The notes under the pieces are model-generated. The model was not told the origin of the DNA, searched no databases, and saw only the letters and a list, made by a program, of their open reading frames with translations. A stretch of 64,000 bases of DNA from Lentilactobacillus parabuchneri DSM 5707 = NBRC 107865 (GTDB lineage: Bacteria > Bacillota > Bacilli > Lactobacillales > Lactobacillaceae). The position numbers and the translations under genes are program-made. The stretch is from assembly GCF_001435315.1 (NCBI RefSeq), contig NZ_AZGK01000003.1, forward strand, positions 186,001 through 250,000, written 5' to 3'. Of the stretch, positions 21,002 to 32,606 are shown one piece after another. Every line of letters begins with the position of its first letter. Positions within the stretch are counted from its first letter, which is position 1.

Positions 21002-21023
21002 AGTCGGGAAGCCGACTTTTTTG
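21002..21023 (+). terminator. Terminator after the PurK-like gene
   Basis: AGTCGG and CCGACT form a stem around GAAG and run directly into a T tract. A TATAAT at 21025-21030 follows immediately and may belong to the pcrA promoter, although I see no matching -35. Confidence 0.82.
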
Positions 21024-21063
21024 TTATAATTGAAAAGATAAATGCGAGAGGATGGAATATTTA

Positions 21064-23298
21064 GTGGCAGAAGAAAGTTTATTAGCAGGTTTAAATAAAG
21101 ATCAAAAAGATGCCGTTGTCCATACCGAAGGACCAGTCCTGATTATGGCTGGTGCCGGAAGTGGGAAGACACGGGTCTTAACCCATCGGATTGCGTACAT
21201 AATTGAACACAATCACGTGATGCCATGGCATATTTTAGCCATTACATTTACAAATAAAGCCGCCAGAGAAATGCGCGAACGAGTTTCTAAATTATTGGGT
21301 GAGGGTGGAAACGACGTTTGGGTATCGACATTCCATGCGTTGTGTGTCCGGATTTTACGCAGAAATATTGACTTATTAGGCTACAATCGCGCGTTTACGA
21401 TTGCCGATACCAGCGAGCAGCGCACCCTGGTCAAACGGGTGTTGCGCGATCTCAACATTGACCCCAAGAAGTTTGATCCAAGAGCCGTTCTGTCATCCAT
21501 TTCAAATGCCAAAAATGATTTATTGACACCGAAGCAGTATAAGGCTCAGGCAAACAGCGCTTTTGATCAGATTGTGGCAGATGTTTATGAACGATATCAG
21601 GCTGAGTTAAAGCAAAATGAGTCACTTGACTTTGACGATTTGATTATGGTGACCATTCAGTTATTTGATGCCCATAAAGACGTTTTAGAATATTATCAAG
21701 ATAAATTTCAGTATATTCATGTTGATGAGTACCAGGATACCAACGAAGCTCAGTACAAATTGGTGAATACACTTGCCAAAAAGAACCAGAATATCTGTGT
21801 CGTTGGGGATGCCGATCAGAGTATTTACGGCTGGCGTGGCGCGAACATGCAGAACATTCTTGATTTTAAAAAAGATTATCCGGTTGCTCACGTGACCTTA
21901 TTGGAACAAAATTACCGGTCGACCAAGACGGTTTTGGACGCCGCCAATTCAGTTATTGCCCACAATGACAATCGTGCCGACAAGAATCTGTGGACGGAGA
22001 ATGATAAGGGCGATCAGATTTCTTATTATCGCGGTCAAACTGAAAACGATGAGGCTCGCTACGTTGTCGCCAAGATTCAAGAAGAGATGCAAAAGCCCAA
22101 GCGCAACTATGGCAGCTTTGCGATCCTTTACCGAACCAATGCCCAATCACGGGTGATTGAAGAAACGCTGCTTAAATCAAACATTCCATACACCATGGTT
22201 GGTGGACACAAGTTCTACGATCGAAAAGAAATTCGTGACGCGCTGTCTTATTTGACATTATTAGCGAACCCGAGCGATTCCATGAGTTTTGAACGGGTTA
22301 TTAACGAACCGAAACGTGGGATTGGACAGGCCAGCATCGAGCGATTGCGATTATTTGCCAACGATCACGACTGGAGCTTACTGGAGGCCGCTAAAAACGT
22401 TGATTTGGCGAATGAAATTTCCACTCGGGCAAAAAATTCAATTTCAAGTTTTGAACAGATGATGAGTGGTATTTCAGCCAAAATGGAGACGATGTCGATT
22501 ACTGAGATCACTGAGGCGGTTTTGGATAAGAGCAGTTATTTGGGAACCTTAAAGGCTTCAAAATCATTGGAAGCACAATCTCGATTGGAGAACTTGGAAG
22601 AATTTATTTCCGTTACCCAAAAGTACGATCAGGAAAATGAGGGCGAAACTGGCCAACAAAACCTCGTTAACTTTTTAAGTGATTTGGCACTGGTTTCCGA
22701 CCAGGACGATTTGCAGGAAGACAACGCACAGGTCACCTTAATGACGCTGCATGCTGCCAAAGGCCTGGAATTTCCGGTTGTCTTTTTGATGGGGATGGAA
22801 GAGGGCTTGTTCCCACTTTCAAGAGCTGCGGCAGATGAATCCGAACTTCAAGAAGAACGCCGGCTTGCATACGTTGGCATTACCCGGGCAAAAGAAAAGC
22901 TCTACATTACCAATGCCTATTCCAGAATGCTTTATGGTCGCCGTCAGAATAATCCGGAATCCCGTTTTGTCAACGAAATTAGTCCCGAATTGATTCATAG
23001 TGATAATCAACAGCAGTCAGACACACCATTAACGACGCCGTTTGACCGCCGTACTCGACGGGCGACTGCAACGACGTATCACCGGCCTTCCCAAATTGTT
23101 GAAAAACCAAAGGGGACGGGTGCTGACAAAAAAGCCTGGACTGTCGGTGACAAAGTTTCCCACAAGGCCTGGGGAACTGGGACGGTGGTTAAGGTCTCTG
23201 GAGCCGGTGAGGACATGGAATTAGATATTGCTTTTAAACAAGCCGGCATTAAGCGGCTATTAGCGGCGTTTGCACCGATTAAAAAGCAGGAAAATTAA
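21064..23298 (+). CDS. pcrA: ATP-dependent DNA helicase PcrA
   Basis: PcrA is a 3'-5' superfamily 1 helicase for repair and plasmid rolling-circle replication. Motif I is MAGAGSGKTRVLTHR near residue 28. Motif II is VDEYQD. Motif III is DQSIYGWRGA, and motifs V/VI are visible in TLHAAKGLEFPVVF and YVGITRAKEKL. The C-terminal Tudor-like end (KVSHKAWGTGTVVKV) is present. I chose GTG at 21064 (744 residues), which suits the AGAGGA site; ATG 21052 overlaps it. Confidence 0.96.
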   Translation: MAEESLLAGLNKDQKDAVVHTEGPVLIMAGAGSGKTRVLTHRIAYIIEHNHVMPWHILAITFTNKAAREMRERVSKLLGEGGNDVWVSTFHALCVRILRRNIDLLGYNRAFTIADTSEQRTLVKRVLRDLNIDPKKFDPRAVLSSISNAKNDLLTPKQYKAQANSAFDQIVADVYERYQAELKQNESLDFDDLIMVTIQLFDAHKDVLEYYQDKFQYIHVDEYQDTNEAQYKLVNTLAKKNQNICVVGDADQSIYGWRGANMQNILDFKKDYPVAHVTLLEQNYRSTKTVLDAANSVIAHNDNRADKNLWTENDKGDQISYYRGQTENDEARYVVAKIQEEMQKPKRNYGSFAILYRTNAQSRVIEETLLKSNIPYTMVGGHKFYDRKEIRDALSYLTLLANPSDSMSFERVINEPKRGIGQASIERLRLFANDHDWSLLEAAKNVDLANEISTRAKNSISSFEQMMSGISAKMETMSITEITEAVLDKSSYLGTLKASKSLEAQSRLENLEEFISVTQKYDQENEGETGQQNLVNFLSDLALVSDQDDLQEDNAQVTLMTLHAAKGLEFPVVFLMGMEEGLFPLSRAAADESELQEERRLAYVGITRAKEKLYITNAYSRMLYGRRQNNPESRFVNEISPELIHSDNQQQSDTPLTTPFDRRTRRATATTYHRPSQIVEKPKGTGADKKAWTVGDKVSHKAWGTGTVVKVSGAGEDMELDIAFKQAGIKRLLAAFAPIKKQEN

Positions 23299-25344
<2,046 letters not shown>

Positions 25345-25361
25345 CAATGGAGGAACAAAAG

Positions 25362-26504
25362 TTGAAAAAAATTATCCTGGGGATTTCAATCATTTTGTCG
25401 GGATTCATGTTGTCGGCGTGTGGGAGTGTCGACAATTTATCGAGCGATACGAGTAATTCCAGTAGTTCTTCGACCAAGACTCAGTTAACTGGCCAGACGA
25501 ACACTGACTATTATCAAGGAGTCATCAAGAATGGCCGTTATCAAACCAGCAAATCACGTGGTGTGAGTGTTTCTCAAGAATCCAATCAATTTAACATTAA
25601 GGGCTTTGAAAACGGCCTGTTAGATATTTCCAAGAAGGAGTTTTCAACCAAGAAGTATATTTTCCAAGAGGGGCAGTACCTCTCAACGAGCACGGTTGAA
25701 AACTGGCTGGGTCGCAAATCCAAGTCTAATCCGACCGGGTTAAATCCGGTTAAGTCCAAGTCGACCAATCCGACAACCCGAACACCGGTATATCTGTCAC
25801 AAATTGATGAGCAAGACTATATGACCCAAAGTGGAAAATCGCTTAAGCTTTCTGCGATGACAGTCGGGCTGGCGATCAATTCGGTTGATTATTATAAGAA
25901 GACCGCTTATGGGCCAACTTATGAAACCAACATTTCGGATGCAGCTGTTAAACAGCACGGACAAGAGATTGCCAATCAAGTGATTAAACGGTTGCGACAA
26001 CGTCCAGCACTCAAAAACATCCCGATTGTGATTGCGTTGTACAAACAAGCGTCAGATGACAGTTTAGTCGGCGGCAATTTCTTTGATTATTCTATGAATG
26101 ATAACGGTGAGACGAAAATTTCCAAGTGGACGAAAATCAATCAAAAGAATTACGTCTTTCCATTGCAGTCCGATAAAAAGGGTCCAAGTCAAAATGATGC
26201 TGATTCCTTCGACAACTTTAAATCTCAGATTCAAGGCTTTTTCCCTAACCTAAGTGGTGTGACTGCCCAAGCGCAATATACGGATGGCTCACTGAGTGGG
26301 ATGAATATTAGTATTACAACTCAATTCTATAGTCAGACCGAAATCATCAGCTTTACGCAGTATATTCAAAATGCCGCCCAGCGGTACCTACCAGCGAATG
26401 CCCCGATTGACATCACCGTTTCGTCAACCGAGGGAATTCAGAGTTTCTTAAGCAGAAAGCAAAATGAAAAGAAATTTTCTGCACATATTTTCAATAGTTA
26501 CTGA
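25362..26504 (+). CDS. camS: CamS family sex-pheromone lipoprotein
   Basis: This is a lipoprotein with signal peptide MKKIILGISIILSGF and lipobox LSAC. In enterococci, signal-peptide fragments of the homologue act as sex pheromones, but here only a conserved surface lipoprotein can be inferred. It has 380 residues, with a serine/threonine-rich linker after the cysteine. The TTG at 25362 follows TGGAGG; ATG 25347 overlaps that site. The position between ligA and gatC is the conserved one in lactobacilli. Confidence 0.9.
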   Translation: MKKIILGISIILSGFMLSACGSVDNLSSDTSNSSSSSTKTQLTGQTNTDYYQGVIKNGRYQTSKSRGVSVSQESNQFNIKGFENGLLDISKKEFSTKKYIFQEGQYLSTSTVENWLGRKSKSNPTGLNPVKSKSTNPTTRTPVYLSQIDEQDYMTQSGKSLKLSAMTVGLAINSVDYYKKTAYGPTYETNISDAAVKQHGQEIANQVIKRLRQRPALKNIPIVIALYKQASDDSLVGGNFFDYSMNDNGETKISKWTKINQKNYVFPLQSDKKGPSQNDADSFDNFKSQIQGFFPNLSGVTAQAQYTDGSLSGMNISITTQFYSQTEIISFTQYIQNAAQRYLPANAPIDITVSSTEGIQSFLSRKQNEKKFSAHIFNSY

Positions 26505-26521
26505 TTTTCAGAAAATCAGTT
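26499..26521 (+). terminator. Hairpin at the end of camS, weak terminator
   Basis: ACTGATTTTC and its exact complement GAAAATCAGT flank a single A, giving an eight- or nine-pair stem that includes the camS stop codon. Only TT-CGTTCT follows, so termination would be weak. It could instead be an operator. Confidence 0.5.
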
Positions 26522-26585
26522 TCGTTCTATGGTAAAATTATTGTTGTTATAAAATTTTGTATTTTCAGAAGAGAGAGGGATTTCA

Positions 26586-26897
26586 ATGACTGAAAAGATC
26601 TCCGAAGATCAAGTAAAACACGTCGCTGAACTAGCTAAATTGAAAATTACCGATGACCAACTTCCTTATTTCACGAATCAATTGGATCAAATTATCGGAT
26701 TATTTGAGACTTTAAGTGAAGTTGATACCAAAGGCGTAACGCCCACGAGTAGTGTGACTGATCAAATCAACGTCATGCGTGAAGATATCGCTGACAATTG
26801 GAATCAACGCCAAGCTTTATTGGATAACGCCCCCGATACGGCTGACGGCTATATCCGAGTTCCAACCATTATTGATGAAAGCGGGGATAACGAATAA
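26586..26897 (+). CDS. gatC: Glutamyl/aspartyl-tRNA amidotransferase subunit C
   Basis: GatC stabilises GatA in the complex that converts mischarged Glu-tRNA(Gln), and in many species Asp-tRNA(Asn), to the amidated form. It has 103 residues beginning with the typical helix [17 protein letters not shown] and ending with RVPTIIDE. The stop overlaps the gatA start (TAATG). GAGAGGG precedes the ATG. Confidence 0.96.
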   Translation: MTEKISEDQVKHVAELAKLKITDDQLPYFTNQLDQIIGLFETLSEVDTKGVTPTSSVTDQINVMREDIADNWNQRQALLDNAPDTADGYIRVPTIIDESGDNE

Positions 26898-28360
26898 TGA
26901 ATTATTTTGACCAATCATTAAGTAGTATTCACGAACAACTCGTCAACAAAGAAATTTCTGCCAAAGATTTAACCCAACAGACTTTGGATAATATTAAAAG
27001 TGTTGATGGTGATATCAACGCTTTTATTACGGTTGACGAAGATGGTGCTTTGAAAAAGGCCCAAGCCGTTGATGAAAAAGGAATTGACGCCGAAAACTTG
27101 TTATCAGGGATGCCAATTGCCATCAAGGACAACATGGTTACCAAAGGGCTCAAAACAACGGCCGCATCCAAGATTCTTGAAAACTTTAAGCCAATTTATG
27201 ATGCAACTGCCGTTGAAAAATTGAACGACCTTGGCACGATCACCGTTGGTAAAACCAATATGGATGAATTTGCCATGGGTGGTTCAACTGAAAATTCTGC
27301 CTTCAAAATTACCCATAACCCTTGGGATACCACTAAAGTTCCTGGTGGTTCATCAGGTGGGTCTGCTGCCGCTGTTGCTGCAGGTGAAGTGATTGCTGCT
27401 TTGGGTTCGGATACGGGTGGCTCAATTCGTCAGCCAGCCTCATTTAACGGGGTTGTTGGGATGAAACCAACCTATGGCCGTGTTTCCCGTTGGGGCTTAA
27501 TTGCCTTTGGGTCAAGCCTGGATCAAATCGGCCCGATTACTCGAAACGTTTCTGATAACGCCACAATTATGAATGCGATTGCCGGACATGACAGTCATGA
27601 CCTGACATCGTCTACGAAGGAAGTTCCTGATTTTACCAGCACCTTGACTAAGGGTGTTAAAGGAATGAAGATTGGAATTCCAACTGAGTTTATGGCTCAG
27701 GGACTTGATGACGATATTAAGCAAACCGTTTTGAAAACGGCTGAAACCTTCAAAAAACTAGGGGCAACAGTCGAAGACGTTTCCTTGCCACATACCAAAT
27801 ATGGTGTGGCCGCTTATTACATCATTTCGTCTTCGGAAGCTTCTTCAAACTTACAGCGATTTGATGGCATTCGTTATGGCCGTCGTGCCAAGGACGTTAA
27901 GGACCTTGAAGACTTGTACGTTAAGTCGCGTTCTGAAGGATTTGGTGATGAAGTCAAGCGTCGAATCATGCTTGGGACGTTCTCACTTTCCGCTGGATTT
28001 TACGATGCCTACTTTAAGAAGGCTGCTCAAGTCCGGACGCTGATGATTAATGATTTTACCAACGTCTTTAAGGACTTTGACTTAATCTTGGCGCCAACCG
28101 CACCAACACCAGCTTATGGAATTGGTGAAGACGTGTCGGATCCAATGACCATGTACATGAACGATGTATTAACACTACCAGTTAATTTAGCAGGGCTTCC
28201 AGGAATGTCGATTCCTGCCGGCTTCTCGAATGGGTTACCAGTTGGCGTTCAGCTGATTGGCCGACCTTTTGATGAATTGACCGTTTATCAAGCAGGAAAT
28301 GCTTTTGAACAAGAAACTGATTTTGGCAAGCAAACACCAAAGATGGGAGGAAACAACTAA
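26897..28360 (+). CDS. gatA: Glutamyl/aspartyl-tRNA amidotransferase subunit A
   Basis: GatA is the amidase that releases ammonia from glutamine. It has 487 residues. The Ser-cisSer-Lys triad is visible: lysine in PIAIKDN, serines in the glycine-rich [14 protein letters not shown] and in [13 protein letters not shown]. It is coupled to gatC and gatB by one-base TAATG overlaps. Confidence 0.97.
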   Translation: MNYFDQSLSSIHEQLVNKEISAKDLTQQTLDNIKSVDGDINAFITVDEDGALKKAQAVDEKGIDAENLLSGMPIAIKDNMVTKGLKTTAASKILENFKPIYDATAVEKLNDLGTITVGKTNMDEFAMGGSTENSAFKITHNPWDTTKVPGGSSGGSAAAVAAGEVIAALGSDTGGSIRQPASFNGVVGMKPTYGRVSRWGLIAFGSSLDQIGPITRNVSDNATIMNAIAGHDSHDLTSSTKEVPDFTSTLTKGVKGMKIGIPTEFMAQGLDDDIKQTVLKTAETFKKLGATVEDVSLPHTKYGVAAYYIISSSEASSNLQRFDGIRYGRRAKDVKDLEDLYVKSRSEGFGDEVKRRIMLGTFSLSAGFYDAYFKKAAQVRTLMINDFTNVFKDFDLILAPTAPTPAYGIGEDVSDPMTMYMNDVLTLPVNLAGLPGMSIPAGFSNGLPVGVQLIGRPFDELTVYQAGNAFEQETDFGKQTPKMGGNN

Positions 28361-29781
28361 TGAATTTTGAAACGACTATCGGACTTGAAGTCCACGTTGA
28401 ATTGAAGACAAACTCGAAAATCTTTAGTCCTTCTCCCGTAGAGTTTGGTGACCAGCCGAATGCCAACACCAACGTCATTGATTGGGGCTATCCTGGTGTC
28501 TTACCATCAACCAACAAGGGTGTTGTTCACGATGGAATTATGGCCGGATTGGCACTTCACGCACAAATCGAGCGCCATCCTCATTTTGATCGTAAGAACT
28601 ACTTCTATCCTGATAACCCCAAGGCTTACCAGATTACCCAATCAGAAACGCCAATCGCGCATGACGGCTGGGTTGAAATCGACGTTGACGGCAAGAAAAA
28701 GAAAATTGGAATTGCCGAAATGCATATTGAAGAAGATGCTGGTAAGAATTCCCATGCTTCCGAGTATTCATATGTCGACTTGAACCGTCAGGGAACGCCT
28801 TTAATTGAAATCGTGTCTAAGCCGGACATCGCTTCTCCGGACGAAGCCTACGCTTATTTGGAACAACTCCGTCAGGTAATTCAGTTTACCGGTGTTTCAG
28901 ACGTTAAGATGGAAGAAGGTTCCATGCGGGTTGATGTGAACATTTCAGTTCGCCCAGTTGGCCAAAAGGAATTTGGAACCAAGACTGAGTTAAAGAACTT
29001 GAACTCATTCAACTACGTGAAGAAGGGGCTGGCCTTCGAAGAGCAACGTCATCAGCGCGTTTTGATGTCTGGCGGTAAAATTGCTCAAGAGACCCGTCGT
29101 TTTGATGAAACAACTGGCCAGACCGTTTTGATGCGGACGAAGGAAGGCTCTGATGATTACCGTTACTTCCCAGAACCCGACTTACCGGTTCTTGATATTT
29201 CACAAGACTGGATTGACGAAATTCAAAAAGAATTACCAGAACCACCTGCAAAGCGTCGTGAACGTTACGTTAATGAACTTGGGATTACTGATTATGACGC
29301 AATGGTGATTACGCAGACCAAGGAAATGTCTGATTTCTTTGATAAGATGATTGCTGCCGGTGCCGATGCAAAATTAGCTGCCAACTATCTCCAAGGTGAT
29401 GTCAATGCCTACATGAACGACAACCAAGTTGAACTTCAAAACACCAAGATCACACCGGAACATTTGGCAACGATGATCAAGTTAATTACGGATGGCACCA
29501 TTTCATCCAAAATGGCTAAAAAGGTGTTCAAAGCTATCACTAATGGTGAAGAACCTCAAAAATTTGTTGAAGAAAAGGGCATGGTTCAGTTATCTGATCC
29601 AGCCAAGCTCCAACCAATCGTGGACGAAGTGGTTGCTGCCAACCCACAATCCGTTGAGGATTTCCACAATGGTAAGGATCGGGCAATTGGCTTCCTAGTT
29701 GGTCAAATCATGAAGCAGACCCACGGAAAAGCCAACCCACAAGTGATTAACAAGATGTTAAAAGAATCGATGAGTAAATAG
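28360..29781 (+). CDS. gatB: Glutamyl/aspartyl-tRNA amidotransferase subunit B
   Basis: GatB binds the mischarged tRNA and activates the acyl group with ATP. It has 473 residues starting with [17 protein letters not shown]. The catalytic cradle shows [20 protein letters not shown]-type residues and [12 protein letters not shown], and the C-terminal YqeY-like tail ends with [13 protein letters not shown]. This is the last gene of gatCAB. Confidence 0.97.
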   Translation: MNFETTIGLEVHVELKTNSKIFSPSPVEFGDQPNANTNVIDWGYPGVLPSTNKGVVHDGIMAGLALHAQIERHPHFDRKNYFYPDNPKAYQITQSETPIAHDGWVEIDVDGKKKKIGIAEMHIEEDAGKNSHASEYSYVDLNRQGTPLIEIVSKPDIASPDEAYAYLEQLRQVIQFTGVSDVKMEEGSMRVDVNISVRPVGQKEFGTKTELKNLNSFNYVKKGLAFEEQRHQRVLMSGGKIAQETRRFDETTGQTVLMRTKEGSDDYRYFPEPDLPVLDISQDWIDEIQKELPEPPAKRRERYVNELGITDYDAMVITQTKEMSDFFDKMIAAGADAKLAANYLQGDVNAYMNDNQVELQNTKITPEHLATMIKLITDGTISSKMAKKVFKAITNGEEPQKFVEEKGMVQLSDPAKLQPIVDEVVAANPQSVEDFHNGKDRAIGFLVGQIMKQTHGKANPQVINKMLKESMSK

Positions 29782-29796
29782 AAAGTCAGGATGGAT

Positions 29797-30795
29797 ATGC
29801 AAAAACGGGCCAGAGTTATTTATAATCCCACCTCAGGAAGGGAACTTCTCAAACAAAAAATGGTGGACATCTTAAATATTTTTGAGCAGGCCGGCTATGA
29901 GACAAGTGCCTACGCAACCACTCCAGCCAAGGACTCCGCTAAGAATGAAGCGCGGCGTGCAGCTGAGGCTGGCTTTGAACTAGTCGTTGCTGCAGGCGGT
30001 GATGGCACGATTAACGAGGTTGTCAATGGCATTGCGCCGCTGAAAAAGCGGCCTAAGATGGCCATTATTCCTGCTGGGACAACCAATGACTATGCGCGTG
30101 CCCTGCATATTCCCCGAGAAGATCCAGTGGATGCTGCCAAGGTTGTTCTTAAGAAGCAAACCATCCGAATGGATATTGGTAAAGCTGGTGACAATTACTT
30201 TATTAATATCGCGGCTGGTGGCTTACTGACAGAATTAACCTACGATGTTCCGTCTGATTTGAAAACTTTCTTCGGTTATCTCGCTTATTTAGTGAAGGGT
30301 GCGGAATTGTTGCCCCGAATTAAACCCATTGAAATGGATTTGAAGTACGATAACGAAGAATTCAAAGGCAAAGCGTCGATGTTTTTCCTCGCTTTGACTA
30401 ATTCAGTTGGTGGGTTTGAACAAATCGTACCCGATGCATCGTTGGATGATGGCAAGTTTACACTGATTATTGTTAAAACCAGTAATTTGGTGGAAATTCT
30501 GCACTTGGCGTCAAAAGTCCTTAATGGTGGTCGTCATGTGGATGATCCCCGGATAATTTATAAAAAGGTGCGCAAAGTGACCGCCAAGCCCGTCCATGAT
30601 CGGATGTTGATCAACTTGGATGGTGAATATGGTGGTGACGCACCGATGACGTTCGTTGATTTGAAGCAACACATTGAGTTTTTTGCCAATACTGACGAAA
30701 TTCCGGACAAAGCCTATTCCGATGAAACGACCGAAATGAGACAAGTCGAAAAGAATTTCGTCAAAGGCGTTGACAAACTGCCTGATAAAGAATAG
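29797..30795 (+). CDS. dagK: Diacylglycerol kinase DagK/DgkB
   Basis: This soluble lipid kinase recycles diacylglycerol produced during lipoteichoic-acid synthesis. It has 332 residues from ATG 29797 (MQKRARVIYNPTSGRE); ATG 29791 overlaps the AGGA site. The nucleotide-binding motif GGDGTINEVVNGIAP lies near residue 68, and PAGTTNDYARAL follows. It lies 15 bases after gatB. Confidence 0.92.
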   Translation: MQKRARVIYNPTSGRELLKQKMVDILNIFEQAGYETSAYATTPAKDSAKNEARRAAEAGFELVVAAGGDGTINEVVNGIAPLKKRPKMAIIPAGTTNDYARALHIPREDPVDAAKVVLKKQTIRMDIGKAGDNYFINIAAGGLLTELTYDVPSDLKTFFGYLAYLVKGAELLPRIKPIEMDLKYDNEEFKGKASMFFLALTNSVGGFEQIVPDASLDDGKFTLIIVKTSNLVEILHLASKVLNGGRHVDDPRIIYKKVRKVTAKPVHDRMLINLDGEYGGDAPMTFVDLKQHIEFFANTDEIPDKAYSDETTEMRQVEKNFVKGVDKLPDKE

Positions 30796-30813
30796 TTTTA
30801 TATGATGTTATAA

Positions 30814-30845
30814 TTGCGTTACGAACTTTTCGTTTCGCAATTTTT
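30814..30845 (+). terminator. Terminator after dagK
   Basis: TTGCG...ACGAA pairs with TTCGT...CGCAA around a CTT loop, with symmetrical TT internal loops, followed by TTTTTG. It separates dagK from rlmD. Confidence 0.78.
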
Positions 30846-30872
30846 GTTTCTATGATTAATAAAGGTGAATAA

Positions 30873-32246
30873 ATGAAAAAACAAGTACCAGTGTTGAAAA
30901 ATCAAAATTATGACGTCGATATTAGTGACCTGACCTATCAGGGAATGGGTGTTGCTAAGATCGATGATTTCCCCATTTTTATCGAAAACGCGTTACCAAC
31001 TGAAAATGTCACAATGAAAGTGATCAAAGTTAAGAAGAACTTTGCCTTTGGTAAGGTCGTTCGCATCAATAAGAAGAGCGCTGACCGCGTTGAACTTGTG
31101 GATAAGGCCTATACGCAAACTGGGATTGCGCCGCTGCAGCATTTGAAGTATGATGCCCAGCTTAAATTTAAGCAACATCTAATCGAAGTCGATTTTGACA
31201 AGCTCAAATTAAACGTCGAAGTTAACCCGACAATCGGCATGGATGATCCTACCCATTATCGAAACAAGGCCCAGATTCCGGTTAGAATGGTCAATGGCCA
31301 ATTGCAAACCGGCTTTTATCGCAAACATTCCCACGACCTTGTGCCAATTGAGGACTTCTATATTCAGGATCCTGAAATTGACAAGGCTGTTGTCGTTGTC
31401 CGCGATCTGTTGAGAAAATTTCGGGTTCAGCCCTACGATGAGGAACACAATAAGGGCGTTATTCGAAACATCATGGTGCGAAGAGGGCATTATTCCCACG
31501 AGATGATGATCGTCTTGATTACCCGGACTGAAAAACTCCCAAGTAGTGGCGAAATTGTTGCCGAAATCACCAAAATGTTACCAGAGGTTAAGAGTATTGT
31601 TCAAAATGTGAACCCACAAAGGACCAATGCCTTGATGGGTAAAGAAAATAAGGTTTTGGCAGGGCAAAGCACGATTGAAGATACTTTGCTGGGATTGAAA
31701 TTCGACATCTCTGCCAGCTCGTTTTATCAGGTGAACCCTGTTCAAACTGAGAAGCTTTATGAATTGGCCACCAAGAAGGCCGATTTGTCGGCTGACGATA
31801 CTGTGATCGATGCGTACTGTGGGATTGGGACGATTTCACTTTCCATGGCCAAAGTTGCCAAGATGGTCTACGGGGTGGAAATCTTGCCGGAAGCGGTTGA
31901 AGATGCCAAAAAGAATGCCAAGATTAACGGGCTGACGAACGTGATGTTTGTCAGCGGCAAGGCCGAGGATCAGATGGCTAAATGGCAGGAAGATGGGCTT
32001 AAACCCGACGTCATTACGGTTGACCCGCCTCGCAAAGGACTGGAAGGCAGTTTAATTGAGAGTGTCGTTAAGATGCAGCCTAAGCGAGTGGTCTACGTCT
32101 CGTGTAATCCAGCCACGTTGGCCCGTGATGTCAAATTATTTACTGAGCAAGGCTATCATGTTAACCAACCAATTCAACCTGTTGATCAATTTCCACAAAC
32201 GGTTCACGTTGAATCAGTAACTGTTTTGGAACGTCAACCTTCATAA
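30873..32246 (+). CDS. rlmD: 23S rRNA (uracil-C5)-methyltransferase, RlmD/RlmCD type
   Basis: This RumA-family enzyme methylates uracil at 23S position 1939 and, for the single Gram-positive enzymes, also 747. It has 457 residues. An N-terminal TRAM domain (LTYQGMGVAKIDDFPIFIENALP) is followed by a SAM-binding motif (DAYCGIGTISL) and the catalytic cysteine loop YVSCNPATLARD. No iron-sulphur cysteine cluster is evident. Confidence 0.92.
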   Translation: MKKQVPVLKNQNYDVDISDLTYQGMGVAKIDDFPIFIENALPTENVTMKVIKVKKNFAFGKVVRINKKSADRVELVDKAYTQTGIAPLQHLKYDAQLKFKQHLIEVDFDKLKLNVEVNPTIGMDDPTHYRNKAQIPVRMVNGQLQTGFYRKHSHDLVPIEDFYIQDPEIDKAVVVVRDLLRKFRVQPYDEEHNKGVIRNIMVRRGHYSHEMMIVLITRTEKLPSSGEIVAEITKMLPEVKSIVQNVNPQRTNALMGKENKVLAGQSTIEDTLLGLKFDISASSFYQVNPVQTEKLYELATKKADLSADDTVIDAYCGIGTISLSMAKVAKMVYGVEILPEAVEDAKKNAKINGLTNVMFVSGKAEDQMAKWQEDGLKPDVITVDPPRKGLEGSLIESVVKMQPKRVVYVSCNPATLARDVKLFTEQGYHVNQPIQPVDQFPQTVHVESVTVLERQPS

Positions 32247-32261
32247 TTAAAGAGGTTCTTT

Positions 32262-32296
32262 AAAACGTCAAAACAGCCTGTTTTGGCGTTTTTTTG
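32262..32296 (+). terminator. Terminator after rlmD
   Basis: CGTCAAAACAG and CTGTTTTGGCG pair (one G-U) and are followed by seven Ts. Confidence 0.9.
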
Positions 32297-32606
32297 TGGG
32301 CAAAATGTAAAAAAGTCACATTTTTTGTGAAAAAAGCTGTGAAGGCTGGTATCAAGCCAATACTGGAGGTGACTAATGGCATTTTGTAAAACTAATCTAT
32401 TAGTTGCGTCTATCCTTATAACGGCAACCATAAAAGCGGATTCATTTCCCGCATGGCGGAATTTTTCCGACTTGCCAATCATTTGAATTCGGTCGGAATA
32501 TTTGTTAAGGTTTTATATGTCGTTTCAATTACCGAATACACATACGTTTGTGTTGCCGCCGGTAATTGATTTTTATTTACTCATGAATATTGATAAGGAG
32601 GAGCAC
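32297..32606 (+). other. Leader region between rlmD terminator and opuAA
   Basis: The stretch holds TCACA-TTTTT-TGTGA (32316-32330), a short hairpin GGCTGG...CAAGCC followed by a perfect GGAGGTGA ribosome binding site, one small ORF (32376-32486), and then about 120 AT-rich bases before the AAGGAGG of opuAA. I found no convincing -10/-35 pair for the transporter; the promoter may lie before the small ORF. Confidence 0.5.
32376..32486 (+). CDS. Candidate 36-residue small protein or leader peptide
   Basis: The ORF starts with ATG 5 bases after GGAGGTGA, a better ribosome binding site than most genes here. It encodes MAFCKTNLLVASILITATI plus a short tail with two tryptophan/phenylalanine-rich turns. 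The N-terminal 20 residues are hydrophobic, like a signal peptide or single helix. I recognise no family. It lies about 120 bases before opuAA in the same direction, so it could be a regulatory leader peptide or a small membrane protein. It could equally be chance. Confidence 0.35.
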   Translation: MAFCKTNLLVASILITATIKADSFPAWRNFSDLPII

